DNA from: an uncultured Porphyromonadaceae bacterium
GTDB lineage: Bacteria; Bacteroidota; Bacteroidia; Bacteroidales; Muribaculaceae
Length of the DNA: 44,212 nucleotides
NCBI GenBank assembly: GCA_945916235.1
Contig: CAMEGQ010000010.1
Span: 1-44,212 of the forward strand
Direction of reading: 5' to 3'
This document shows, piece by piece, positions 18,201 to 25,801 of this stretch (positions within the stretch are counted from its first letter, which is position 1; every line of letters starts with the position of its first letter). The position numbers and the translations under genes are program-made. The notes beneath the pieces are model-generated. The model had not been told where the DNA came from. It did no database searches and was given only the letters and a program-made list of their open reading frames with translations.

Positions 18201-18768
18201 CAAGCTGTATCTCGACGAGACTGTGCGCCGCATGGTGACCACCCACCGCTCGGCGCTCTCCGACCTGGCCTACCAGCTGTTTGTCGAAGGGTATAACGCT
18301 GCCCGCCCGATGACCGATTCGATTACGGGCCGCACGGCTGAGCCTGACCTGAGCTACGCCGCCGACCGCTACGCCAAGGCTGTGACAATCCTCAACCTCA
18401 TCGAGGAGAAGCTCCCGGCTAAGGCCGCGCCCTACAGCGTGCAGGAGGGTTACCAGATTGCCGACACTTATCTGCGTATTGCCGCCGAGACAGGCGACAA
18501 GAAGCTGAAAGCGAAGGGGATGAAGATTCTCCACGACGATCTGATGCGCTACGGCAAGTATATACCGTACTTCATGGAGCTGCGCAGGAGCCTGCCCGGC
18601 AGCGGATTCTCCGGGCTGACGACGGCCGACCGGTATGTGCCCACGTATGTCTACATGCTTCTGCAGACGTATTCGCAGGAGGGCGGCGACCTTACCGCGC
18701 TCGGCGAGGAGCTGAAGCAGGTGGGCGTGGATATTGCTGATCTGGAATATTTTTTACCGAAGGAATAG
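15283..18768 (+). CDS. DUF2723 GT-C-type integral membrane protein
   Basis: The 1161-residue protein starts at MKKYNLINNTLGWVCFL; the ATG 78 nt upstream would add a non-hydrophobic stretch and coincides with the predicted transcription start. The N-terminal half holds roughly a dozen membrane segments. The first periplasmic loop carries FWDCPEFIAQGTKLEVGHPPG, the acidic loop motif of DUF2723, a family related to GT-C protein O-mannosyltransferases (TMEM260-like). Later blocks LQPRERDYAFAGSFYAYAIW and FTNGDNDTFPLWYAQEVEG are highly typical of the family. The C-terminal third is soluble and helical. It probably transfers a sugar from a lipid-linked donor to exported proteins; that activity is inferred from the family. 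The deacetylase gene begins 1 nt after its stop. Confidence 0.9.
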   Translation: MKKYNLINNTLGWVCFLIAAITYLLTLEPTASFWDCPEFIAQGTKLEVGHPPGNPIFMLAARFFVNFAFGDYSKAAMMVNAMSALLSAGTILLLFWTITHLVKRLVVKDKAETITLTQMLVIFGSGICGALMYAWSDTFWFSAVESEVYAFSSFCTALVFWLILKWENRADQPHSDRYLVLIAYIIGVSIAVHLLNLLCIPAIVLVIYYRKFSNVTATGSLIALMVSAVIVALILFGLVPGFIEVSQYFELFFVNTLGCSYNIGVLIYAILFVASAIWCIRTLYTQRSAMAIRISFLLTILLSGIPFIGSSVWVPVVIILALGAWLFLAKKLPVRILTLTALSVLVIFVGYSSYALLLIRSHANPPMNQNAPDNVFALSSYLNREQYGETPLLYGPTFKSSVLYEVDRNGNYSFSRKPGKMVYDKAVRTATDSTDRYVGYEQTTRYNMTPNVLLPRMFSTAGGHPVAYLEWINATEADLPQVDAPVLVDADGNTVQTAQMPRPSFAQNFRYFMNYQLNHMYWRYFLWNFAGRQNDLAGNGEANRGNWISGIPVLDNARLGDQSLLPDEYGKGNKGHNVFFLIPLLMGIIGLTWQAFHSKRGIEQFWVIFFFFFMTGIAIVLYLNQPPLQPRERDYAFAGSFYAYAIWVGMGVAGLWTLVNYLIGNHSRDAEGDIAHTDARRSMWVAVAAAVVGVLVPLQVVSQTWDDHDRSGRYTTRDYGMNYLSSLDENAIIFTNGDNDTFPLWYAQEVEGYRTDVRVVNLSYLTTPWYANQMRVATDGAAAIPFSAKPEDYAFDRLQYNYYDSESIRPERVNAKTALEDLYHAPDATWKGTRLWRYPNMYIPSNLDAAVKAGVIAPEEAAAADEAIELNFCADPANTSSGATLSQALSLDMIATSAANGWNRPAYFAMTVPDEYYLSLSPYLRSTGLAYQVSPIYNPDGEKATWTATDKMYRNVMERFRWGGLDTEAGRNGKLYLDETVRRMVTTHRSALSDLAYQLFVEGYNAARPMTDSITGRTAEPDLSYAADRYAKAVTILNLIEEKLPAKAAPYSVQEGYQIADTYLRIAAETGDKKLKAKGMKILHDDLMRYGKYIPYFMELRRSLPGSGFSGLTTADRYVPTYVYMLLQTYSQEGGDLTALGEELKQVGVDIADLEYFLPKE

Positions 18769-18769
18769 G

Positions 18770-19405
18770 ATGGACCTGATTTCGAGATGGATAGAGCGGC
18801 CGCCGCTGTTCTACAGGCTTCTGTTTCCGGAGGCCGTGTGGCGCATCAAGCGTCAGAAGGAGAAGGTGGTGTATCTCACCTTCGACGACGGGCCTATACC
18901 GGAGGTGACCCCGTGGGTGCTTGATACGCTCGACCGCTACGGAATTAAGGCTACATTTTTCATGGTAGGCGACAATGTGGCGCGGCATCCCGAGCTTCTC
19001 GAGGAGGTGCGCCGCCGCGGCCATTCCTACGGCAATCATACGATGCACCATCTTCAGGGGATGAAGGTGTCGACCTACCGCTATCTGCATGACATCACCG
19101 AGGCCAACGACATGATCGACTCGGTGCTGTTCCGGCCGCCGCACGGACTGCTGCGCTGGAAGCAGTCGCGGTCGATCAAGGACCGCTACAATATCATCAT
19201 GTATGATCTGGTGACGCGCGACTATTCCAAGAAGCTGAATCCGGAGCGGGTGTTCCAGAATGTGAAGAAATATGCGCGCAACGGGTCGGTGATTGTATTT
19301 CACGACTCGCTCAAGGCCGAGCGCAATATGAAGGCGGTGCTCCCGAAGGCTATAGAGTGGCTTCTGGCGCGGGGGTATACGTTTGCTCCGCTCCCCATGC
19401 GATAA
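18770..19405 (+). CDS. Polysaccharide deacetylase family protein (NodB domain)
   Basis: The 211-residue protein has the complete set of NodB motifs: TFDDGP (Asp39, Asp40), HSYGNHTMHH with metal ligands His90 and His94, RPPHG (122-126), RDYS near 150, and IVFHDS with His178. This is the CE4 metal-dependent de-N-acetylase core acting on N-acetylglucosamine-type sugars. There is no signal peptide; an amphipathic N-terminal stretch precedes the domain. The start at 18770 is preferred because an upstream in-frame ATG lies inside the DUF2723 gene. Only one base separates it from the DUF2723 stop, so translation is probably coupled and the two likely act in one glycan pathway. Confidence 0.9.
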   Translation: MDLISRWIERPPLFYRLLFPEAVWRIKRQKEKVVYLTFDDGPIPEVTPWVLDTLDRYGIKATFFMVGDNVARHPELLEEVRRRGHSYGNHTMHHLQGMKVSTYRYLHDITEANDMIDSVLFRPPHGLLRWKQSRSIKDRYNIIMYDLVTRDYSKKLNPERVFQNVKKYARNGSVIVFHDSLKAERNMKAVLPKAIEWLLARGYTFAPLPMR

Positions 19406-19410
19406 CCTTT

Positions 19411-19538
19411 CGGGCGCTATGATAACGGCTCATCTGCGGCGTCGCGCGGCGGATTCGGGTTCGGTCATTGACCTTAGTCAACTCCCTTCACCACTCACCA
19501 CCGCGCTCCTACCATCTGAACCGTTCTGATAGCGCCCG
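19411..19538. repeat. Interspersed inverted-repeat element, copy 1
   Basis: The outer arms CGGGCGCTAT (19411-19420) and ATAGCGCCCG (19529-19538) are perfectly complementary, with a second partly paired block inside (AACGG..TCA with TGAACCGTT). The 29 nt from 19420 match copy 2 (from 29988) except at one base, and 19500-19522 is identical to 30067-30089. The middle differs between copies. It lies between the convergent deacetylase and helicase genes. Confidence 0.85.
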
Positions 19539-19559
19539 CGCCCCCATGCAGCACAACTG

Positions 19560-19593
19560 CGGCTCATCTGCGGCGTCGCGCGGCGGATTCGGG
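19560..19593. repeat. Partial third copy of the element's left core
   Basis: These 34 bases are identical to 19426-19459 in copy 1. The partial copy ends 2 nt before the stop codon of the helicase-nuclease gene. Confidence 0.9.
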
Positions 19594-19595
19594 GC

Positions 19596-22500
19596 TTAGA
19601 CGGGGAGGATTTCGTGGGAGAAGATGTACCAGAGGCGGCCGGAGACGTTGTGGAATCCGAGGCTGCGGAGCAGAGCGATGTAGCGGTTCAGCTGACGCTT
19701 GTTGCGGTTGATGTCGGAGCGGTCGGGATCGTGGTAGAATTTGTAGTCGATTACTACGGTGGAACCGTCGGGCATCACTACCACGCGGTCGGGGCGCTGA
19801 ATGTCGGTGCCGGAACAGATCTCGCGCTCGGTAATAATACGTTTATATCCTGTGAACCAAGGCGCTACCTCGGGGCTTTCCAAGGCTCGCGAGAGGATAC
19901 GGTATGCCCGGGCCTTGACCTGCGGGTCGGTGACCTTCAGGCTGCGGCTCTGGCGCTCTACGGCTTTCCAGAGGTCGGCGGGGCGTCTGACGGCCGAAAG
20001 AATGGCATGGTAGTAGATGCCGACGTCGCGCGGATTGTCGAGATCGACGGCGCGGGTGCGGAAATCCACCTCCATTTTCAGTCGGCTCAAGGCGGAGACC
20101 TCATACCCTTCGGTGAGGTCGGGGAATTCGTCTGACAGAGTATGGTCAGCCGGTTTTTTGTCTTTTTCGGGCTCCGGAACGGTGGGAGAGCCGATGGTGT
20201 AGCAGATCCCTTCGCCGTTTTCGCCAGGGAGGAAGTGGGAGGCCAGTTCGCCGACCCAGGGGAGAGCTTCGGGCGACAGCATCCCGTTGGCGGCCTCTGC
20301 AGCTATAGCCTCATCGGTGACGCTCTGCAGGGCGTTGACGAGGCGGACGCTGAATTTGGGCTCGGAAGCCGAATCTTTTTTTGGCGCTTCCCACTCGTCG
20401 AGGTAGACGTTGAGTTCGCAGACGGCGCGGGTGAAGGCTACATAGGCCAGATTCAGGCCGTCGGTGCGCTGCTCCACCTCCCAGGCGACGGTTTCGTCGT
20501 TCAGAACCGGAATCTTATTGTTGGCCGAGACAATAGGGAGCGGCATGAGCGGCGGTACGTCCTCCGGATCGGAAAACGGGAAGAATGAGGGGGCGAGGTG
20601 GTACCAGTGGTAGGATTTCTGCTTTTTGCTGGAGCCGTTCATCTCATAAGAGCAGTAGGGGAGATGAACACACTTGAATTCCAGACCTTTGGCCTTGTGG
20701 ATAGTCATCACCGAGATGGCGTCGAGTCCGTCGGGGGCGTCGAGCGAGGTGGAGTGGGCCGTAGTGTCCCAATAATCAAGGAATTCGCGGATGGAATTTG
20801 ATCCCCGGTCGGCAAAATCGAACACAATATCTTGAAAAGCAGCGATATACGAAGCCTGCTCGGTGCGGATGGCGTCGGTGAGGAAGCGGTGGATGACGCG
20901 TTCGGTCAGTTCGACCAGCGAGGTGCACTGCATACTGCGCAGGACGAACAGATTCTTATCTATCTGTTTCTTGATCTGCTCAGAACGCTCGCCTGGGAAG
21001 AAGCCGGGGTTGTCGGCTGTGTCACCCAGAGCCTCTTCGAGAGCCTCCGAGTCGGTCAGACGCCTCATGACCGGATGGCCTTGGCCGTCGAGGAGCGGGT
21101 TGCCTTCGGGGTCGGTGGCCGGTACCTCCGCATAGCGGCAAAGCTCGAAGCGGTGGATGAGGCGGTAGCGGCGGTAGGCGGCATCCTCGGCGCGAGTGGG
21201 GCTGGCGGTGCGTTTGGGCGAGGTGACGGGGTCGCCGAGCATACGCAGGATGTTGATGACGATGCGCACGGCGCCAGAGCGGTCGATGCTCATGGAGTCG
21301 GCCGACATTACAGGCACAGGACCGTGGGTCCACCAATCCTGCTGCTGGGCGCTGAGTATGGCTTCGATTGCGCGGGCGCCCTCGTGACGCTTGCGCACCA
21401 GCACACCTATGTCCTTGGGGCGGTAGCCCGCCTTGAGCTGGCGGTCGATCTCGCGAATCATGTCGGTCAGGAGAGCATCGGGCCCGGCGGGCCCGGCAGT
21501 CAGCGGGCTTTCGGAGCCTCCGGCGCCATCGGTGGCTTTCGGAGCCTTCCGGGCCTTCCCCGGCTTATATTCGGGCTTGGCCACGATGGAGATATAGCCC
21601 GGGAATATGTGGCGGTCAGGGTTAATGCCCTGAACCAGCGACGAGTAAGTGCGGGCGATAGTGCGCGCGGCATCCTGAGGCAGGTCGCGGGCGATGAAGT
21701 GGAAGAGGGTATTGTTGAAGCGGACGATGTCGGGCGATGAGCGCCAGTTGGAGTTCTCTTCCACCTTGACGCCGAGCACTCGCGTGCATCCCGAGCGCCA
21801 GCTTTCGGCCTCGGCTTCTACGCGCGAGCCCATGATCTCCGGGTCAGAGTTGCGGAAACGGTAGATGCACTGCTTTTCGTCGCCGATGATGAGGCTGTCG
21901 TTGCCGTTGGCCAGACTTTCGAGCACCAGCGGGCTGAAATTTTCCCACTGCATGGCTGAGGTGTCCTGAAATTCGTCGATGAGGAAATGGCGCAGCTGCT
22001 GGCCGAGCTTTTCATAGATGAAAGGGGTCTCATCGTGGGAGATGATGCGCTTCAGGAGGTCGTTGGTGTCAGAAAGCAGCAGGGTGTCGGTAGTCTGGCG
22101 GTATTCGTCGAGGAAATGGTGCATCTCGGCGAAGAGCCCCAGCAGGTAGATATGTTCCGAGATTTTTTTAGCCGTTTCGGCCAGCATGGCGGCATCGCAG
22201 AAATGCTGAGATGTCTGCCGGATGCTCTCGAGAAGTTCTGTGGAAGGGCTCTGGCCCTTGTTGAAGCAGGCTGAGGGGTCGGATATGGCCTTGCGGAAGG
22301 TGGCCGAGTCGATGACAGCGCCGGGGTCGGCCGTGGGGTCGGCAAGTTTTGCGATCATGCTGCGGAGGTTGGCTGAGCCGATTCCGGAATCTGCAATGGT
22401 GGCATACAGCCGGCGGGCTTCGGCTCTGGCGTCGTCGAGCGGCTTGCGCATCGGGCCGCCCTTGGCCAGAGAGGCCGCGAAACGGTCGAGGCGGTCGGGT

Positions 22501-23222
22501 TCGGAGAAGTATTGCTGGATTCGGTGGCGGTTGATCTTGAACTGCTCGGTGTGGAAGCGCGTGAAAGTGGAAATCATGGCCGAGTTGACCCGCGAGGATT
22601 TGGAGAAGAGCTGGGCGTTGTCGCCCTCGCGGAGCAGATGGACCATATATTTTTTGAGCCACCGCACCACCTTCTTCTGGCGCCGGACCTCCGGGTTGGC
22701 GTTGCCGCCGGGGATGTCGCGGTTGATCCACTGCAGCATGGCGCCCACGGCCACGGCCAGGGGGTAGTCGTCGCTCAGCTCGATGTTGTGCAGGGGCGGG
22801 ATGTCGAGCTCGCGGGCGAAGGCGTTGAGCACGCGCTGGAAGAAAGAGTCGATGGTGCTGACATTGAAGAGGGAATAGTTCATCAGCAGGTTGGCCAGAG
22901 CCAGCCGGGAGGTATGGGCCAGCGCTTCGGGATCGATGCCGAGGCCGGTGAAGAAGGATAGGTAGCGGCTTTGGGCGTTGCGACTGGGGTCGCTGAGGAG
23001 CTCGAGCTCGCCGATGATACGCGACGACATCTCCTGAGTGGCCTTGTTTGTGAAGGTGACGGCCAGAATGTGGCTGTGGGGGCCTTCGCCACGGAAAGCA
23101 CTGTCGGGGCGCAGGCGCCAGGAGGCGTGCGGCCCTTTTTCAAGCAGAAGGAGCTTTATATATTCGCGGGTGAGGGCGAAAGTTTTGCCCGACCCGGCCG
23201 AAGCCTTGGTGATGGTAAGCAT
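19596..23222 (-). CDS. AddA/RecB-like UvrD-family helicase with C-terminal nuclease domain
   Basis: The protein is 1208 residues from the ATG at 23222, directly before the Walker A motif KASAGSGKTF (residues 6-15). A 33-residue upstream extension in frame is Pro-rich and unlikely to be translated. Other SF1A motifs: VTFTNKATQEM near 60, DEFQDT near 414, GDEKQCIYRFRN near 444, and TIHKAKGLEF near 838. The C-terminus carries a PD-(D/E)XK-type nuclease core, DGSTVVIDYKF near 1150, with the Asp and Lys pair and a downstream Gln-Tyr helix (RQLNRYI). This organisation matches AddA/RexA, which resects double-strand breaks for recombination. No AddB-like partner lies within the window. A Pro/Ala/Gly-rich insertion lies near residue 550. 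Confidence 0.88.
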   Translation of the reverse strand: MLTITKASAGSGKTFALTREYIKLLLLEKGPHASWRLRPDSAFRGEGPHSHILAVTFTNKATQEMSSRIIGELELLSDPSRNAQSRYLSFFTGLGIDPEALAHTSRLALANLLMNYSLFNVSTIDSFFQRVLNAFARELDIPPLHNIELSDDYPLAVAVGAMLQWINRDIPGGNANPEVRRQKKVVRWLKKYMVHLLREGDNAQLFSKSSRVNSAMISTFTRFHTEQFKINRHRIQQYFSEPDRLDRFAASLAKGGPMRKPLDDARAEARRLYATIADSGIGSANLRSMIAKLADPTADPGAVIDSATFRKAISDPSACFNKGQSPSTELLESIRQTSQHFCDAAMLAETAKKISEHIYLLGLFAEMHHFLDEYRQTTDTLLLSDTNDLLKRIISHDETPFIYEKLGQQLRHFLIDEFQDTSAMQWENFSPLVLESLANGNDSLIIGDEKQCIYRFRNSDPEIMGSRVEAEAESWRSGCTRVLGVKVEENSNWRSSPDIVRFNNTLFHFIARDLPQDAARTIARTYSSLVQGINPDRHIFPGYISIVAKPEYKPGKARKAPKATDGAGGSESPLTAGPAGPDALLTDMIREIDRQLKAGYRPKDIGVLVRKRHEGARAIEAILSAQQQDWWTHGPVPVMSADSMSIDRSGAVRIVINILRMLGDPVTSPKRTASPTRAEDAAYRRYRLIHRFELCRYAEVPATDPEGNPLLDGQGHPVMRRLTDSEALEEALGDTADNPGFFPGERSEQIKKQIDKNLFVLRSMQCTSLVELTERVIHRFLTDAIRTEQASYIAAFQDIVFDFADRGSNSIREFLDYWDTTAHSTSLDAPDGLDAISVMTIHKAKGLEFKCVHLPYCSYEMNGSSKKQKSYHWYHLAPSFFPFSDPEDVPPLMPLPIVSANNKIPVLNDETVAWEVEQRTDGLNLAYVAFTRAVCELNVYLDEWEAPKKDSASEPKFSVRLVNALQSVTDEAIAAEAANGMLSPEALPWVGELASHFLPGENGEGICYTIGSPTVPEPEKDKKPADHTLSDEFPDLTEGYEVSALSRLKMEVDFRTRAVDLDNPRDVGIYYHAILSAVRRPADLWKAVERQSRSLKVTDPQVKARAYRILSRALESPEVAPWFTGYKRIITEREICSGTDIQRPDRVVVMPDGSTVVIDYKFYHDPDRSDINRNKRQLNRYIALLRSLGFHNVSGRLWYIFSHEILPV

Positions 23223-23360
23223 GAAGGCAAATTTATGAAAAAATCCGGGAAAGGCAAAGGCAGGGACGGGGAGGTGGAGCGCGGCAGGGGAAGGCTGGAG
23301 AGGGATGGGCAGATTTAACATTTTTTAAAATGGGACAGGTAATAAAAATGTTAAAATTCG

Positions 23361-23391
23361 TTGACACAGGGCCAAATAAATAGTATCTTTG
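23361..23391 (+). promoter_or_regulatory. Promoter of the secreted multidomain protein gene
   Basis: TTGACAC begins at 23361; after the TTG a 20-nt spacer leads to TATCTTTG (23384-23391). The leader to the ATG at 23476 is about 80 nt and A-rich. Confidence 0.8.
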
Positions 23392-23475
23392 CAAAATCAA
23401 ATACTATGAACTGGCCACACTTGACACTGACCAATCACGGAAGAAAACAACTAACCAAACTAAAAATAACTGTTT

Positions 23476-25509
23476 ATGAAGAAAGCTTTACTCCTTACAC
23501 TGGGTGTGCTTGCCATGGCTTCGGCATCGGCAGCTACCTATAGCTTTGTTCCTGCTACAAGCACGTTTACCGCTTCTACCTATACTGAAGGCGAGAAGAC
23601 ATTAGGTGAACTCAAAGGAAGCTGGACAAGCGATGGTCAGACCTTTACGGTTGACATGAAGGGTTTTACCGTAGACGACAAAAACGGCAACCAGGCAGAG
23701 TCAGGCAAGAGTAATGACATGCTCAAATGGTACGCAAATGTTGTGATGACGCTGGATATTCCTGAAGCCGCAGGTAAAGTGACATCCATCGTGCTCCATT
23801 GCGCCAATAATGTCAACAAAGGCGCATGGAGATATGCCGGTGTTCCCACCAATATGAGCACAGGCTGGACCGGAACAATTACGGAATGTGCTACTCCCAC
23901 ACCTGCGGAAGCGATTGTAACGCTGACCAACGAAGGTGCTAACCAGTTTGTTGGTACATCCAGTATCCAGACCCGCGTTAAGAAGATTGACATTATCACC
24001 AACGGCGAAGGCGGCGGCTCGGAGCCCGAACCGGATCCCGAACCCGCCGGGAATGTGAAAGTAGATAATATCGCTGCTTTCCTTGCTGGCGCTGACGCTA
24101 CGGCTACTTACGAATTCACCAGCCCCATGACCGCAGTTTACCAGTTCAACACTGGTACACAGTATAACCTCTGGGTACAGGACGCAACCGGCGGCACGCT
24201 GATTTACGGAAACACCAACCTGACCTTCGCTCCCGGTGAGCAGGTAGCTGCAGGTATGACCGGTCAGTATAAGGACTTCAAGGGCACGATTGAAGTGGTT
24301 AATCCTTCCAAGGTGGCTAAGGCTGCCACCACAGCCGAAGTGGTTTGCACTCCGGTGGCTGTTACTGACCTCGAGGCAGCTATGGTTAACCAGTATGTTG
24401 AACTCACGGGCGTGAACATCGTAGCTGAGGGCAGCAACTTCTACGCAACGACCGACGAAGGCCGCACACTGCTCTTTGACAAATTCAAAATCGGTGTAGC
24501 AGCTGGCGAAAACATGACCGTGAAGGGTATCGTAGCCATCTATAACAATGTGCCTCAGATTTATCCTATCGTCATTACCGATGCATCAGGTGTAGTGGTT
24601 GAGGTAGTAGCTACCCCGACATTCTCGCCCGTTGCCGGAGCTGTAGAGGCCGGTACAAAGGTGACTATCGCTTGCGCTACCGAAGGTGCCAAGATCTACT
24701 ATACAACAGATAACACCGAACCTACCACCGCTTCGACGCTCTTCGAAGGCGAAGGCATCGAGGTGACTGCCGCCATGACCATCAAGGCCATCGCAGTGAA
24801 GGAAGGAATGGAGAACAGCAAGGTGGCTACCGCAGCCTATACCATCGCAGCAGAGGATCCCTATAAGGGCAAATTCAACTCGTTCAACGGTGGAAAGGCT
24901 AATGGCTCGTATGGTACTTACACCAATGCAAGCGGATGGGAAGCTACCAACGCTTGCATCCTCGGCGGTTCGACCAAGGAGAACCCCTCGAATCCTTACT
25001 ATGCATTTATCGGTGGTGACGAAGTGCGTGCTGTATGCCTCAATGGCAAAACCGCCAATGTTGGTAAAGTCGTTTCGCCTACTCTCACCGGCGGTCTTGG
25101 CACTCTGACCTTTGATTATGGCTACGCATTTACTGAAGCTAATGGGGTATCTCTGACTATCAATGTTAAACAGGACGGTCAGGTTGTAGCAACTGATGTT
25201 CTTGAAAACAAGACTCTTGGGAAGGCTACTGTAGCACAATATGAGCATGCATTCAATGTTGAGGGCGACTTTGTTATTGAAATCGTAAATAATTGCCCGT
25301 CTGCTGTAAGCGATAAGAATAAAGACCGTACAGCAATCTGGAACCTTACCTGGACTGAAGCTTCCTCCGGCGTTGAGGCAGTTGAGGCTGCTGAGGCAGA
25401 AGGTGAAGTAGAATACTACAACCTGCAGGGTATCCGCGTTGCAAATCCTGAGAACGGCATCTACATCCGCCGTCAGGGTACAAAAGTGACCAAAGTTCTG
25501 GTGAAGTAA
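23476..25509 (+). CDS. Secreted multidomain protein with OB-like, chitobiase-C-like and jelly-roll domains
   Basis: The 677-residue protein has a signal peptide (LLLTLGVLAMASASA). Domains in order: residues about 22-175, beta-rich, unassigned; a linker PEPDPEPAG; about 190-370, an OB-like domain (VNQYVELTGVNIVAEGSN, NMTVKGIVAIYNNVPQIYP) of the kind found in Bacteroidales exported proteins; about 378-455, a CHB_HEX_C_1-like domain (GTKVTIACATEGAKIYYTTD, then NTEPTT); about 460-630, a jelly-roll-like domain ending in AIWNLTW. The tail (YYNLQGIRV, then GIYIRRQGTKVTKVLVK) is a common Bacteroidales C-terminal motif; sorting by type IX secretion is possible but unproven. No catalytic residues are evident; carbohydrate or matrix binding is a guess. 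A strong terminator follows. Confidence 0.8.
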   Translation: MKKALLLTLGVLAMASASAATYSFVPATSTFTASTYTEGEKTLGELKGSWTSDGQTFTVDMKGFTVDDKNGNQAESGKSNDMLKWYANVVMTLDIPEAAGKVTSIVLHCANNVNKGAWRYAGVPTNMSTGWTGTITECATPTPAEAIVTLTNEGANQFVGTSSIQTRVKKIDIITNGEGGGSEPEPDPEPAGNVKVDNIAAFLAGADATATYEFTSPMTAVYQFNTGTQYNLWVQDATGGTLIYGNTNLTFAPGEQVAAGMTGQYKDFKGTIEVVNPSKVAKAATTAEVVCTPVAVTDLEAAMVNQYVELTGVNIVAEGSNFYATTDEGRTLLFDKFKIGVAAGENMTVKGIVAIYNNVPQIYPIVITDASGVVVEVVATPTFSPVAGAVEAGTKVTIACATEGAKIYYTTDNTEPTTASTLFEGEGIEVTAAMTIKAIAVKEGMENSKVATAAYTIAAEDPYKGKFNSFNGGKANGSYGTYTNASGWEATNACILGGSTKENPSNPYYAFIGGDEVRAVCLNGKTANVGKVVSPTLTGGLGTLTFDYGYAFTEANGVSLTINVKQDGQVVATDVLENKTLGKATVAQYEHAFNVEGDFVIEIVNNCPSAVSDKNKDRTAIWNLTWTEASSGVEAVEAAEAEGEVEYYNLQGIRVANPENGIYIRRQGTKVTKVLVK

Positions 25510-25528
25510 GATTCGCCTGAAGAAAATA

Positions 25529-25565
25529 GCAAAAGGGGCCGCGCATCGAGCGCGGCCCCTTTTGC
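25529..25565 (+). terminator. Strong terminator after the secreted protein gene
   Basis: A perfect 16-bp stem (25529-25544 with 25550-25565; GCAAAAGGGGCCGCGC), 5-nt loop ATCGA, then a T-rich tail TTTCTTTCTTTCTTTT. The A run on the left arm makes it potentially bidirectional. Confidence 0.95.
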
Positions 25566-25670
25566 TTTCTTTCTTTCTTTTGAGGGGGTGGAGATGAAGA
25601 TTTTGGCTGGAGCTGAAGCTCTAACCGCTTTCAAAATTATAGATAGGGAAGGAGGGAAGGAGAGGGAGAG

Positions 25671-25795
25671 GGATAAAAGCCGCAGGCTTTTATCACGGTA
25701 AGGGAGAGGGAAGGCGGAGGGAGAGAGGGGAGAGGCTAAAAGGCATAAGGCTGAGAGGAGGGATAAAAGCCGCGGGCTTTTATTACGGTAAGGGA
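25671..25795. repeat. Pair of 35-bp hairpin repeats in a purine-rich spacer
   Basis: Two 35-bp copies (25671-25705 and 25761-25795), exactly 90 nt apart, differ at 2 positions. Each folds into GATAAAAGCC, a 3-nt loop and GGCTTTTATC (the second with one G-T pair). The flanking sequence is almost all A and G on the plus strand. The right copy lies just past the LD-carboxypeptidase stop and may serve as its terminator. Confidence 0.8.
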
Positions 25796-25801
25796 AGGGG
25801 A

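Noticed and set aside
20832-21740. 302-codon open frame antisense to the AddA-like gene
   Set aside because: A composition-driven shadow of the helicase; Gly/Ala/Val-rich with no domain.
23223-23321. 33-codon upstream extension of the AddA-like gene
   Set aside because: It is Pro/Ala-rich, and family members begin a few residues before Walker A, as from 23222.
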